A stretch of 64,000 bases of DNA from Rhodopseudomonas telluris (GTDB lineage Bacteria > Pseudomonadota > Alphaproteobacteria > Rhizobiales > Xanthobacteraceae), in NCBI RefSeq assembly GCF_042432815.1, contig NZ_JBHLWM010000005.1, positions 682,001 to 746,000 of the forward strand, read 5' to 3'. A program made the position numbers and the translations under genes. Positions 33,886 to 43,108 of the stretch are shown here, one piece after another. The notes under the pieces are model-generated. The model made no database searches and was not told the origin of the DNA. It worked only from the letters and a program-made list of their open reading frames with translations. Within the stretch, counting starts at the first letter, position 1. Each line of letters begins with the position of its first letter.

Positions 33886-35412
33886 ATGACATTCGCCTAT
33901 TACGACTGGATCGCTCACCACGCCGAGGTGCGGCCCGACAATATGGCCGTGGTCGATCTGGCGACTCAACGGCGATTGACCTACCGCGCGCTCGATGACC
34001 GCATCGATCGTCTCGCCGCGCACTTCGACAAGCTCGGCGTCGGCCGCGGCGACCGCGTGGCCGTGCTGGCCGCCAACACCACCGACACGCTCGAAGTGCA
34101 GTTCGCCTGCTTCCGCCTCGGGGCGATCTTCGTGCCGCTGAACGTCCGACTGACGGTGCACGAGCTTGCCTTCATCGTCGGCGACGCCGCGCCGCGCGTC
34201 CTGACCCACGATTCCGATTTCGCCGCGATGGCCGGTGAACTGCAGGGCAAGTGCAGCGTCCCGCATCTGCTGCAATTCGGCGCGCCCTACGAAGCGGCGC
34301 TCGCCGCCTCGCAGCGCCTCCTTGGCGCCGAAGCGGTGTCGCTCGATGACGTCTCGACCATCATGTACACCTCGGGCACCACCGGCAAACCCAAGGGCGC
34401 CATGATCACGCATGGCATGACCTTCATCAACGCGGTGAATCTCGGCATCCCGACCTTCATCTCGCAGCGAACGGTTTTTCTCTGCGTGATGCCGCTGTTC
34501 CACACCGGCGGGCTGAACTGCTACACCAATCCGGTGCTGCATGCCGGCGGCACCGTGATGCTGATGCGCGCCTTCGATCCCGCCGAAACGCTGCGGCTGA
34601 TCGGCGACAAGAGCATCGGCTTGACGCATTTCTTCGGCGTGCCGTCGATCTATCAGTTCATGTGCCAGCACGCGGCCTTCGCCGACACCGACCTGTCGCG
34701 GCTGCAGGTGGCCGGCGTCGGCGGCGCGCCGATGCCGGTGCCGCTGTTGAAGATCTGGCAGGACCGCGGCTGCGTGCTGATGCAGGGCTACGGCATGACC
34801 GAGACCAGCCCGGCCGTGCTGATGCTCGACGCCGACGACGCCGCGCGCAAGGCCGGCTCGGCCGGCAAGCCGGTGTTGCATGCCGAGCTGAAGATCGTGG
34901 GGCCGGACGGCGAGCCGGTGCAGCCCGGCCAGATGGGCGAACTGTGGGTCAAGGGCCCGAATATCACGCCCGGCTACTGGAATCGTCCCGATGCCAACCG
35001 CACCAGCTTCACCGACGGCTGGCTGCACACCGGCGACGCCGCGCGCGTCGACGACGAAGGCTTTTACTACATCGTCGACCGCACCAAGGACATGTACATC
35101 TCGGGCGGCGAGAACGTCTATCCGGCCGAGGTCGAGGACGTGCTGTATCAACTAAACGAGATCGCCGAGGCCGCGGTGATCGGTCAACCGGACCCGCAAT
35201 GGGGCGAGACCGGCGTCGCCATCGTGGCACTGAAGCAGGGCAAGACGCTCGACGAGCAGACCCTGCATGCGCATTGCCGCGAACGGCTGGCCCGGTTCAA
35301 GTGCCCGCAGCGCGTCGTCTTCGTCGAAGCGCTGCCGCGCAACGCCACCGGCAAGGTGCACAAGCCGACGCTACGCGAGCGCTTCCTCGCACGCGAGACC
35401 GCGGACGCGTGA
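33886..35412 (+). CDS. Acyl-CoA synthetase (AMP-forming)
   Basis: A 508-residue ligase activating a carboxylic acid to its CoA ester. The P-loop is TIMYTSGTTGKPKGAM; other core motifs are GYGMTETSP, DGWLHTGDAA and the C-terminal lysine region LPRNATGKVHK. The start at 33886 (MTFAYYDW) follows GAGGGAGGA; the frame is open 49 codons upstream, but those residues lack family similarity. It stands next to the beta-oxidation-type cluster but is transcribed toward it, separated by repeat A4. The 300 bp upstream hold one perfect DnaA-box sequence and no clear operator. Confidence 0.93.
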   Translation: MTFAYYDWIAHHAEVRPDNMAVVDLATQRRLTYRALDDRIDRLAAHFDKLGVGRGDRVAVLAANTTDTLEVQFACFRLGAIFVPLNVRLTVHELAFIVGDAAPRVLTHDSDFAAMAGELQGKCSVPHLLQFGAPYEAALAASQRLLGAEAVSLDDVSTIMYTSGTTGKPKGAMITHGMTFINAVNLGIPTFISQRTVFLCVMPLFHTGGLNCYTNPVLHAGGTVMLMRAFDPAETLRLIGDKSIGLTHFFGVPSIYQFMCQHAAFADTDLSRLQVAGVGGAPMPVPLLKIWQDRGCVLMQGYGMTETSPAVLMLDADDAARKAGSAGKPVLHAELKIVGPDGEPVQPGQMGELWVKGPNITPGYWNRPDANRTSFTDGWLHTGDAARVDDEGFYYIVDRTKDMYISGGENVYPAEVEDVLYQLNEIAEAAVIGQPDPQWGETGVAIVALKQGKTLDEQTLHAHCRERLARFKCPQRVVFVEALPRNATGKVHKPTLRERFLARETADA

Positions 35413-35470
35413 GAGAGGCTGCTTGTGCCGGATCGGGCTGACCATCGGCAGCCCTCACCACCGGCAACGC

Positions 35471-35574
35471 CTCATGGTGAGGAGGCGCGCAGCGCCGTCT
35501 CGAACCATGGGCCGCAAGTACCCGTGGCCTCATCCTTCGAGACGCCCAGCTTCGCTGGGCTCCTCAGGATGAGG
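35471..35574 (+). repeat. Palindromic intergenic repeat, family A, copy 4
   Basis: ctcatggtgaggaggcgcg through ctcctcaggatgagg, between the convergent acyl-CoA synthetase and enoyl-CoA hydratase genes. Confidence 0.9.
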
Positions 35575-35625
35575 ACGCCGTGTCCGTGTTGAGGCCGTAA
35601 CGTCCGAATTAACCGATGAAGCGCT

Positions 35626-36402
35626 CTATCGCCCCGTAAACCGCGCCGGACGTTTTTCAACGAACGCCGCGGCGCCTTCGCGGAGGTCGGCGGTGACGAA
35701 GGCCTGGCCCTGACGCTCGGCCTCGTCGTCGAGCGTGTCGGCCAGCGATGCGTCCCAGGCGCGTTCGATCTGCTGCTTGATCAGGCCGATGCTGATCGGC
35801 GGACCGTTCGCGAGCTGCTCGGCGATCGTCATCGCCTCGGTCATCAGCGCGGCATCATCGACCGTCTGGAAAATCAGTCCCCACTCCGCCGCCTGCTCGG
35901 CACTGAGCGGCCGGCCGAGCAAGGCAAGCGCACGCGCGCGGGCGACGCCAATCGAGCGCTGCAGGAACAGCGAGGTGCCGGCGTCGAGCGCGGCGCCGAG
36001 CTTGACGAAGCTCAGCACGAACTTCGCCGAGCGCGCCGCGAGCACGATATCGCCGGCCAGCGCGAGGCCGACGCCGGCGCCGGCCGCAGGACCGTTGACG
36101 GCGACGACGATCGGCTTGTTGGCGCCGCGCATCTTCTCCAGCAACGGGCTGAGCTCGGCGCGCATCCACGGCGCGACGTTGGCGCCGGCCTCGAAGGTCG
36201 CGCCGCCGAGCTGAGCGCCGGCGCAAAAACCCTTGCCGGCGCCGGTGAGCAGGATCGCCCGCACCGTCGCATCCGCCAGCGCTGCGTCGAGCGCCGCGTT
36301 GAGGTCGGCCAGCAGGCCGGGACGCATCGCGTTGTACTGCTCGGGATTATCGAGCGTCAGCACCGCGACCGCGCCGCGCGTCTCCGACTTCACCCACGCC
36401 AT
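35626..36402 (-). CDS. Enoyl-CoA hydratase/isomerase family protein
   Basis: A 258-residue crotonase-fold enzyme. The oxyanion-hole strands are AILLTGAGKGFCAGAQL and VVAVNGPAAGAGVGLALAGD. The residue equivalent to the usual second catalytic Glu lies in the LGAALDAGTSLFLQR segment, where Asp replaces it, so isomerase or another crotonase reaction is possible. It is the last gene of a six-gene minus-strand cluster for acyl-CoA breakdown. Confidence 0.92.
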   Translation of the reverse strand: MAWVKSETRGAVAVLTLDNPEQYNAMRPGLLADLNAALDAALADATVRAILLTGAGKGFCAGAQLGGATFEAGANVAPWMRAELSPLLEKMRGANKPIVVAVNGPAAGAGVGLALAGDIVLAARSAKFVLSFVKLGAALDAGTSLFLQRSIGVARARALALLGRPLSAEQAAEWGLIFQTVDDAALMTEAMTIAEQLANGPPISIGLIKQQIERAWDASLADTLDDEAERQGQAFVTADLREGAAAFVEKRPARFTGR

Positions 36403-36435
36403 GCCGTCTCTCCCCTGCCCTGTACTACGTTCGCC

Positions 36436-37581
36436 TTACAGCGACCGCGCGATCAGCAGCTTCATCACCTCGTTGGTGCCGCCATAGATCTTCTGGATGC
36501 GCGAATCCACGAACATCCGTCCGATCGGATATTCTTGCATGTACCCGTAGCCGCCATGCAGCTGCAGGCACTCGTCCACGGTCTCGACCTGCTTCTGCGT
36601 CGTCCACCACTTCGCCATCGATGCCGTCACGGCGTCGAGATCGCCGGCGATCAGCCGCTCGATGCAGAAGTCGACGAACACGCGGGCGATGAACGTCTCG
36701 GTCTTGCGCTCCGCCAGCGTGAAGGCGGTGTTCTGGAAGTCGAGGATCGGCTGCCCGAACGCCTTGCGCTCGCGCGTGTACTCCGTGGTCAGCTTGACCG
36801 CGCGCTCCATCGCCGCCACGGCGCCGACCGCGATGATCAGCCGCTCCTGCGGCAGCTGCTGCATCAACTGGACGAAGCCCTTGCCCTCTTCGCCGCCGAG
36901 CAGGTTCTCCTTCGGCGCGACGGCGTTCTCGAAGAACAGCTCGGACGTGTCGGAGGCGTGCAGGCCGATCTTGTCGAGGTTGCGGCCGCGCCTGAAGCCG
37001 GGATTATCCTTGGTCTCCATCGCAATCAGCGACAGCCCCTTGGCGCCCGGACCGCCGGTGCGCGCCACGACGATGATCAGATCGGCGTTCTGGCCGTTGG
37101 TAATGAAGGTCTTCTGGCCGTTGATGACGTAGTTGTCGCCGTCGAGCTTGGCCGTGGTGCGCACGGCCTGCAGGTCCGAGCCGGTGCCGGGCTCGGTCAT
37201 GGCGATGCCGCCGATCAGCTCGCCGCGCGCCATCGCCGGCAGCCAGCGCAGCTTCTGCTCTTCCGAGCCGTAGTTCAGGATGTAATGCGCGACGATGCCG
37301 CTCGACACGGTGACGCCGGACAGCGCCTCCGGCACGATCGACTCCATGTCCTCGTAGATCGCCGCGTCATAGGCGAAGCTCGCGCCGAGCCCGCCATATT
37401 GTTCCGGCACGCTCGGCACCAGCGCGCCCATCTCGCCGAGCTTGAGCCAGGCGGACCGATCGACCATCTTCTGCCTGCGCCATTTCTCGGCGTGCGGCGC
37501 CAGGTCCTTTTCCAAGAACTTGCGGAACTGGTGGCGGAACGCCTCCAGCTCTTCGGTCATCCAGGGCGATCGATACTGCAT
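36436..37581 (-). CDS. Acyl-CoA dehydrogenase
   Basis: A 381-residue flavoenzyme of the acyl-CoA dehydrogenase family, oxidising acyl-CoA to enoyl-CoA with ETF as acceptor. Substrate/FAD motifs: IAMTEPGTGSDLQAV, NGQKTFITNGQNADL and LQLHGGYGYMQEYPIGR. The catalytic Glu is probably the one in KIYGGTNEVMK near the C-terminus. The gene lies 33 bp upstream of the hydratase and 9 bp downstream of the SDR gene, so all belong to one operon. Confidence 0.95.
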   Translation of the reverse strand: MQYRSPWMTEELEAFRHQFRKFLEKDLAPHAEKWRRQKMVDRSAWLKLGEMGALVPSVPEQYGGLGASFAYDAAIYEDMESIVPEALSGVTVSSGIVAHYILNYGSEEQKLRWLPAMARGELIGGIAMTEPGTGSDLQAVRTTAKLDGDNYVINGQKTFITNGQNADLIIVVARTGGPGAKGLSLIAMETKDNPGFRRGRNLDKIGLHASDTSELFFENAVAPKENLLGGEEGKGFVQLMQQLPQERLIIAVGAVAAMERAVKLTTEYTRERKAFGQPILDFQNTAFTLAERKTETFIARVFVDFCIERLIAGDLDAVTASMAKWWTTQKQVETVDECLQLHGGYGYMQEYPIGRMFVDSRIQKIYGGTNEVMKLLIARSL

Positions 37582-37590
37582 TTTTCCTCG

Positions 37591-38418
37591 CTACAGAATA
37601 AGTCCGCCGCCGCACACGACGACCTGCCCACTGATGTAGTTCGATTCCGGGCTGCAGAACAGATAGACGGCGTCGGCCGCTTCTTCCGGCGTGCCGCCGC
37701 GGCCGAGCGGGATCATCCGCGCCATCGCGTCGAGCATCTGCGGCTGCACGCCGACCTTGATGTCGCGGCCGGCGACGTCGATGGTCTTCTGCTGCGCCTC
37801 GATCGGCTGGGTCAGGCGAGTGTTGATCAGGCCGAAGGCGACGCAATTGACGTTGACCTTGTAGCGGCCCCATTCCTTGCACAGCGTCCGCGTCAGGCCG
37901 ACCAGCGACGCTTTCGCCGACGAGTAGCTCGCCTGCCCGGCATTGCCGTAGAGGCCGGCGATCGACGAGATGTTGACCACCTTGCGGAACACTTCGCGGC
38001 CGGCCTCGGCTTCCTTCTTGGCAAAGATCCGGATCGGTTCGGCGGCGGCGCGCAGGATACGGAACGGCGCCACCAGATGCACGTCGAGCATCGCCTGGAA
38101 CTGCTCGTCGGTCATCTTCTGGATCGTCGAGTCCCAGGTGTAGCCGGCGTTGTTGACGATGATGTCGAGGCCGCCGAATTGCTCCACCGCGGCGCCGACG
38201 AAGCGATCGGCGAAGCCCGTCTCCGAGACGCTGCCGTTGACGGCAATCGCCTCGCCGCCGGCGGCCTTGATCTCGGCCGCGACGGCGTCACCCGGCGCGT
38301 CGTCGAGATCGTTGACGACGACGCGCGCGCCTTCGGACGCGAGCTTCAGCGCGATGGCGCGGCCGATGCCGCGGCCCGATCCGGTGACCAGCGCCACCTT
38401 GCCTTGAAGTTTGGCCAT
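37591..38418 (-). CDS. Short-chain dehydrogenase/reductase (probable 3-hydroxyacyl-CoA dehydrogenase)
   Basis: A 275-residue SDR. The cofactor motif is TGSGRGIGRAIA; NNAGYTW marks the structural Asn; the catalytic pair is Y and K in ASYSSAKAS. Position between acyl-CoA dehydrogenase and MaoC-type hydratases suggests oxidation of a 3-hydroxyacyl-CoA (or reduction of the ketone). Specificity is inferred from neighbours. Confidence 0.92.
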   Translation of the reverse strand: MAKLQGKVALVTGSGRGIGRAIALKLASEGARVVVNDLDDAPGDAVAAEIKAAGGEAIAVNGSVSETGFADRFVGAAVEQFGGLDIIVNNAGYTWDSTIQKMTDEQFQAMLDVHLVAPFRILRAAAEPIRIFAKKEAEAGREVFRKVVNISSIAGLYGNAGQASYSSAKASLVGLTRTLCKEWGRYKVNVNCVAFGLINTRLTQPIEAQQKTIDVAGRDIKVGVQPQMLDAMARMIPLGRGGTPEEAADAVYLFCSPESNYISGQVVVCGGGLIL

Positions 38419-38440
38419 GGAATGTCCTTGAACGGAGTTG

Positions 38441-38854
38441 TTAGGAGAGAGCGACCACGGCCTCGCCGGCGAGCTTGGTCTCGCCGTGCTGATCCTTGGT
38501 GGTGAGTGCGATGCGGGCGCGGCGTTCGCCGCCGGCTTCGAACAATTCGGCGATGGTGCCTTCGCAGGTCAGCTCGGCGCCGACCTGGGTGATCGCCGCG
38601 AAGCGGGTCGAGAAGCTGCGGATCCGGCCCGGCGGAAACGCGTCGCTCAGCGACTGCCCAAGATAGCCCATCACCAGCATGCCGTGGCTGAACACGTCGG
38701 AGAAACCCGACGCCTTGGCGAAGTCGATATCGACGTGGATCGGATTGTGGTCGCCCGAAGCGCCGCAATACAGCGCCAGCCGATGCCGGCTGATCGCCGG
38801 AAACGTCTTGTGCACGACGCGGTCGCCGACCGCCGCTGCTTTCGTGTCTGTCAT
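38441..38854 (-). CDS. MaoC-like (R)-specific hydratase, C-terminal-type half
   Basis: A 137-residue single hot-dog-fold protein. The hydratase motif reads YCGASGDHNPIHVDIDFAKASGF, with the catalytic Asp and His in GDHNPIH, followed by FSHGMLVMGYLG. It resembles the HadB half of heterodimeric hydratases and probably pairs with the product of the gene just upstream (38860-39306), whose stop lies 5 bp before this ATG. Confidence 0.9.
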   Translation of the reverse strand: MTDTKAAAVGDRVVHKTFPAISRHRLALYCGASGDHNPIHVDIDFAKASGFSDVFSHGMLVMGYLGQSLSDAFPPGRIRSFSTRFAAITQVGAELTCEGTIAELFEAGGERRARIALTTKDQHGETKLAGEAVVALS

Positions 38855-38859
38855 GGCGC

Positions 38860-39306
38860 TCACCCGTTGCGAACGACGATCGTCCGGGCCGTATCGGCCA
38901 CGTGGACGCCGTCCTGATTGGTGACCGCGGTCTCGACGACGATCAGCGTCATCGCGCCGCCCTTCTTGTCGGCGACGCTGGCGACGCTGGACTGAAACGT
39001 CAGCGTATCGCCGACGACGACCGGGGCGTGATACGCAAAGCTCTGCTCGCCGTGCAGCACCTTGCCGAGATCGATATCGAGCGCGGTGAGAAACTCGAAC
39101 GGCTTCTCGTTGTCGAGCATCTCCAGGCAGAACAGATAAGTCGGCGGGATCGGAATCCCCTTGTAGCCGGCGGCCTTGGCCGCGGCGGGGTCGCGATACA
39201 GCGAATTGTTCTCGCCCAGCGTCTCGAAGAAATAGCGCAGACGACCGGGCTCGACAGCGGCTGTCACCGGCGTGAACCGGAGACCGACAGCGGATTGATC
39301 GACCAT
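38860..39306 (-). CDS. MaoC N-terminal-type (FAS1-like) dehydratase half
   Basis: A 148-residue hot-dog protein starting VDQSAVGLRFTPVTAAVEPG. It has the YFFETLGENNSLYRD and GIPIPPTYLFCLEML segments of the FAS1-like dehydratase/HadA type and lacks the GDHNPIH catalytic motif. Such halves bind the acyl chain while the partner supplies catalysis, so a heterodimer with the adjacent MaoC protein is expected. Confidence 0.88.
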   Translation of the reverse strand: MVDQSAVGLRFTPVTAAVEPGRLRYFFETLGENNSLYRDPAAAKAAGYKGIPIPPTYLFCLEMLDNEKPFEFLTALDIDLGKVLHGEQSFAYHAPVVVGDTLTFQSSVASVADKKGGAMTLIVVETAVTNQDGVHVADTARTIVVRNG

Positions 39307-39314
39307 GACGACGC

Positions 39315-40499
39315 TCAGGCGCGTTCGTACAGCGTGACGACGCAGGCGCCGCCGAGGCCGAGATTGTGCTGCAGCGCGCGCTTGGCGCCATCGACCTGGG
39401 TCGCCTCTGCCGTACCGCGGAGCTGCCGCGTCAATTCGTAGCACTGCGCCAGCCCGGTGGCGCCGAGCGGATGGCCCTTCGACAGCAGACCGCCGGACGG
39501 ATTGGTGACGAACTTGCCGCCATAGGTGTTGTCGCCGTCGTCGATGAACTTCTCGGCGCCGCCTTCGGGGCACAGGCCGAGCGCCTCGTAGGTGATCAGC
39601 TCGTTATGGGCGAAGCAGTCGTGCAGCTCGACGACGTCGATATCGTTCGGCCCGACGCCGGCCTGCTCGTACACCTTGTTGGCCGCGGCCCGCGCCATGT
39701 CGTAGCCGACCACCCGCATCATGTCGCCGGCCTCGAAGGTCGAGGACGTATCGGTGGTCATCGCCTGCGCGGCGATGCGGACGTTGGTAGCAAGGCCATG
39801 CTTCTTGGCGAAGGCTTCCGACACCAGCACGGCGGCCGCGCCGCCGCAGGTCGGCGGACAGGCCATCAGCCGCGTCATCACGCCGGGCCAGATCACCTGG
39901 TCGTTCAGCACGTCGTCGGCGCTGACTTCCTTGCGGAACAGCGCCAGCGGGTTCTTGGCGGCATGGCGGCTCGCCTTGGCGCGCACCTTGGCGAAGGACG
40001 ACAGCGGCGTGCCGTGCTTCTGCATGTGGCTGAGGCCGGCGCCGCCGAAGTAACGCAGCGCCAGCGGAATGCCGGGCGCGTCGATCAGGCGACCGGCCGC
40101 CGCGTCGAAGTCTTCGAACGCGCTGGGGCGGTCGGCGAACACGGTGCCGAGCGCGCCGGGCTTCATCTGCTCGAAGCCGAGCGCCAGCACGCAATCCGCC
40201 GCACCCGACGCGATCGCCTGCCGCGCGAGATACAGCGCGGTCGAGCCGGTCGAACAGTTGTTGTTGACGTTGACGATGGGCACGCCGGTCATGCCAACCT
40301 GATACAGCGCGCGCTGGCCGCAAGTGGAGTCGCCGTAGACGTAGCCGACGAAGGCCTGCTCGATGGCGTCGTAGCCGATGCCGGCGTCGCTGAGGGCGCG
40401 GCGCGCGGCCTCGGCGCCCATCAGGTGATAGGGCTCACTGGCGCCCGGCTTCATGAACGGGATCATGCCGACGCCGGCGACGTAGACGGGTGACGCCAT
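39315..40499 (-). CDS. SCP-x-type thiolase (acetyl-CoA acetyltransferase family)
   Basis: A 394-residue thiolase of the nonspecific lipid-transfer/SCP-x branch. The nucleophilic Cys is in VNNNCSTGSTALYLA; other motifs are VELHDCFAHNELI, NPSGGLLSKGHPLGATG with the catalytic His, and LGLGGACVVTLYER. It would perform the thiolytic or retro-aldol-like C-C cleavage step. The start MASPVYVAG (40499) follows GGGAGAGA. It is first gene of the minus-strand operon and is preceded by the TetR operator. Confidence 0.93.
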   Translation of the reverse strand: MASPVYVAGVGMIPFMKPGASEPYHLMGAEAARRALSDAGIGYDAIEQAFVGYVYGDSTCGQRALYQVGMTGVPIVNVNNNCSTGSTALYLARQAIASGAADCVLALGFEQMKPGALGTVFADRPSAFEDFDAAAGRLIDAPGIPLALRYFGGAGLSHMQKHGTPLSSFAKVRAKASRHAAKNPLALFRKEVSADDVLNDQVIWPGVMTRLMACPPTCGGAAAVLVSEAFAKKHGLATNVRIAAQAMTTDTSSTFEAGDMMRVVGYDMARAAANKVYEQAGVGPNDIDVVELHDCFAHNELITYEALGLCPEGGAEKFIDDGDNTYGGKFVTNPSGGLLSKGHPLGATGLAQCYELTRQLRGTAEATQVDGAKRALQHNLGLGGACVVTLYERA

Positions 40500-40516
40500 C
40501 TGTTTCTCTCCCAATC

Positions 40517-40549
40517 TTACTCGTTGGACTTTTTCTTACCCGTGAGTAA
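40517..40549. promoter_or_regulatory. Probable TetR operator
   Basis: ttacccgtgagtaa (40536-40549) is an imperfect palindrome with TTAC...GTAA ends, and a third half-site ttactcg lies at 40517-40523. It sits in the 96-bp divergent space between the thiolase operon and the TetR gene, so it could control both. Confidence 0.6.
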
Positions 40550-40595
40550 TATAAGCCGTCGTCGCCGGAGTCAATCGGCGCCGCTTCACGGATGC

Positions 40596-41315
40596 ATGAT
40601 GGACGGACGCCCCGCCAACGACCCCTCGCCCTGGATGACGTTCGAGAACCGCCGCCGCGCCCGCGACGAAAAGCGCGAGGCGGTGCTGCGCACGGCCGTG
40701 CAATTATTTCTCGAGCAGGGCTATCACCGCGCCACGCTCAACGAGGTCGCCGAGCGGCTGAACATCACCAAACCGGCGCTGTACAACTACTTCCGCAGCA
40801 AGGAGGACATTCTGTTCGAATGCTGGGCGCTCGGGCAGGAGCAGGTCGACGGCTTCATCGCCGCGATCGACGGCAGCCGGCAGAACGGCCTCGGCAAATT
40901 GCGCGCGCTGGTGCACTCCTATGCGGAGACGATGGCGACGGATTTCGGCGCCAGCCTGGTGCGGTTCGATCCGCGCGACCTCAGCCCGAGCAACGCCAAG
41001 ACCGTGCGCGCCGCCAAGCGCGGCATCGACCAGACCTTCCGGCGCTACATCACCGAGGGCATCGCCGACGGCTCGATCAAGCCCTGCGATCCGAAGATGG
41101 CGGCGTTCGCGATCGCCGGCTCGCTGAACTGGATCGGGCATTGGTATCAACGCGGCGGCCCGCTGACACCGGACGCGATCGCCGATGACTTCGCCGAGCG
41201 GCTGACCGAAGGGCTTGCCACCACAACTGCGGGGAAGAGAGCGGCCAAGAAACCATCCGCACCCAAGACCAAGAAGAGCGCCGCGAAGGCGCCGCCCCAA
41301 CGCAAGAAGAAATAA
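40596..41315 (+). CDS. TetR family regulator with Lys/Ala-rich tail
   Basis: About 239 residues. The helix-turn-helix lies in LNEVAERLNITKPALYNYFRSKEDIL; the C-terminal ligand domain has FAIAGSLNWIGHWYQ. The last 25 residues (GKRAAKKPSAPKTKKSAAK and on) are a histone-H1-like basic tail, uncommon in this family. The start is uncertain: ATG at 40596, 40599 or 40635 all fit. Divergent from the beta-oxidation operon and 32 bp upstream of a ligase gene, it probably represses both in response to an acyl-CoA. Confidence 0.9.
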   Translation: MMDGRPANDPSPWMTFENRRRARDEKREAVLRTAVQLFLEQGYHRATLNEVAERLNITKPALYNYFRSKEDILFECWALGQEQVDGFIAAIDGSRQNGLGKLRALVHSYAETMATDFGASLVRFDPRDLSPSNAKTVRAAKRGIDQTFRRYITEGIADGSIKPCDPKMAAFAIAGSLNWIGHWYQRGGPLTPDAIADDFAERLTEGLATTTAGKRAAKKPSAPKTKKSAAKAPPQRKKK

Positions 41316-41347
41316 TCGAAGAAGAAACATACCAAGGGAGGACCACC

Positions 41348-42904
41348 ATGAATATCACTCACGGCCTGCGGCGGGCGCTGCAGATCAACGCGGACGGCCT
41401 CGCCACCGTGTTCAACGGACGGCGACGGACCTGGCGCGAAGTCGGTGAGCGCGTCGCGCGGCTTGCCGCCGGCCTGCGCGCGCACGGCGTCGGCGAAGGC
41501 GAACGCGTCGCCATTCTGACGATGAATTCCGACCGCTATCTCGAAATGTATCTGGCCGCGGGCTGGTGCGGCGGCGTCATCGTGCCGCTCAACATCCGCT
41601 GGAGCGCGCTGGAGAACGAGGACGCGTTGCGCGACTGCCGCGCGGTGGCGTTGGTGGTCGACAAGGCGTTCGCCGCGACCGGCGTGGCGCTGGCGAAAGC
41701 GATGCCCGGCATGGCGATGATCTATGCCGACGACGGCGACGTGCCGGAGGGCATGCGGAGCTACGAGGACGTGATCTCGGCGCACGAGCCGATCCCGGAC
41801 GCGATGCGCAAGGCCGACGACCTCGCCGGCATCTTCTACACCGGCGGCACCACCGGCCGCTCCAAGGGCGTGATGCTGAGCCACGGCAACCTGATGGCCA
41901 ACGCGCTCAATGCACTTGGCGAAGGCCTGTTCCCCGGCACCTCGGTGTATCTGCACGCCGCGCCGATGTTCCATCTCGCCAACGGCGCCGCGATGTATTC
42001 GCTGCTGCTGTCCGGCGGCTCCAACGTGATGATTCCGTCGTTCACGCCGGAGGGCGTGATGCAGGCGATGCAGAACGAGCGCGTCACCGACGTACTGCTG
42101 GTGCCGACCATGATCCAGATGTTCGTCGATCACCCGGCACTCAAGACCTACGACCTGTCGTCGCTGAAGAACATCGTCTATGGCGCCTCGCCGATCAGCG
42201 AAGCCGTGCTGGCGCGCGCCAGCGCCGCCCTGCCCCACGTGCAGTTCACCCAGGCCTACGGCATGACCGAACTGTCGCCGATCGCCACGCTGCTGCACTG
42301 GAAGGAGCACATCGGCGAGGGCAAGGCCAAGGGCCGCCAGCGCGCCGCCGGCCGCGCCACGCTCGGCTGCGAGGTGCGCATCGTCGATGCCGACGACAAG
42401 CCGGTGCCCTACGGCACGGTCGGCGAGATCTGCGTCCGCGGCGACAACGTGATGATGGGCTATTGGGAGCGGCCGGAAGAGACGGCACGCGCGCTCGCCG
42501 GCGGCTGGATGCACACCGGCGACGGCGGCTACATGGACGAATACGGCTTCGTCTTCGTGGTCGACCGCGTCAAGGACATGATCATCTCCGGCGGCGAGAA
42601 CGTGTACTCGGTCGAGGTCGAGAACGCGGTGGCGCAGCATCCGGCCGTGGCGCAATGCGCGGTGATCGGCATTCCGCACGACGCCTGGGGCGAGCAGGTC
42701 CACGCCGTCGTCGTCACCAAGGCCGGCGCGACGGTGACCGCCGACGAGTTGATCGCCCACTGCAAGGCGCTGATCGCCGGCTACAAGTGCCCGCGCAGCG
42801 TCGAGATCACCGAGACGCCGCTGCCGCTGTCCGGCGCCGGCAAGATCCTGAAGCGCGAGCTGCGCCAGCCCTATTGGGACAATCGCGAACGCCGCGTCAG
42901 TTAA
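41348..42904 (+). CDS. Acyl-CoA synthetase (AMP-forming), second ligase
   Basis: A 518-residue ligase. The P-loop is IFYTGGTTGRSKGVM, with Gly where most have Ser; then AYGMTELSP, GGWMHTGDGG and a C-terminal LPLSGAGKILKRELR lysine motif. It follows the TetR gene by 32 bp with a strong GGGAGGA ribosome site, so the two are probably co-transcribed. It would feed the divergent beta-oxidation operon; the acid is unknown. Confidence 0.94.
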   Translation: MNITHGLRRALQINADGLATVFNGRRRTWREVGERVARLAAGLRAHGVGEGERVAILTMNSDRYLEMYLAAGWCGGVIVPLNIRWSALENEDALRDCRAVALVVDKAFAATGVALAKAMPGMAMIYADDGDVPEGMRSYEDVISAHEPIPDAMRKADDLAGIFYTGGTTGRSKGVMLSHGNLMANALNALGEGLFPGTSVYLHAAPMFHLANGAAMYSLLLSGGSNVMIPSFTPEGVMQAMQNERVTDVLLVPTMIQMFVDHPALKTYDLSSLKNIVYGASPISEAVLARASAALPHVQFTQAYGMTELSPIATLLHWKEHIGEGKAKGRQRAAGRATLGCEVRIVDADDKPVPYGTVGEICVRGDNVMMGYWERPEETARALAGGWMHTGDGGYMDEYGFVFVVDRVKDMIISGGENVYSVEVENAVAQHPAVAQCAVIGIPHDAWGEQVHAVVVTKAGATVTADELIAHCKALIAGYKCPRSVEITETPLPLSGAGKILKRELRQPYWDNRERRVS

Positions 42905-42933
42905 GTCGGTTCAGTGTCTGCTCCACGCACGAC

Positions 42934-43037
42934 CTCATGGTGAGGAGGCGCGAAGCGCCGTCTCGAACCATGGGCCACGACCGCCCGCGGACTCATCCTT
43001 CGAGACGCCCGGCTTCGCCGGGCTCCTCAGGATGAGG
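42934..43037 (+). repeat. Palindromic intergenic repeat, family A, copy 5
   Basis: Same element, between convergent genes. A separate 9-bp hairpin (agcgcttca 43064-43072 / tgaagcgct 43082-43090) follows it, like the one beside copy 3. Confidence 0.9.
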
Positions 43038-43108
43038 ACTCAGGGCAATGTGGCGCGGTCGATAGCGCTTCAATCTAGCGATGAAGCGCTCTGAGCCTCC
43101 CGCAAGCT

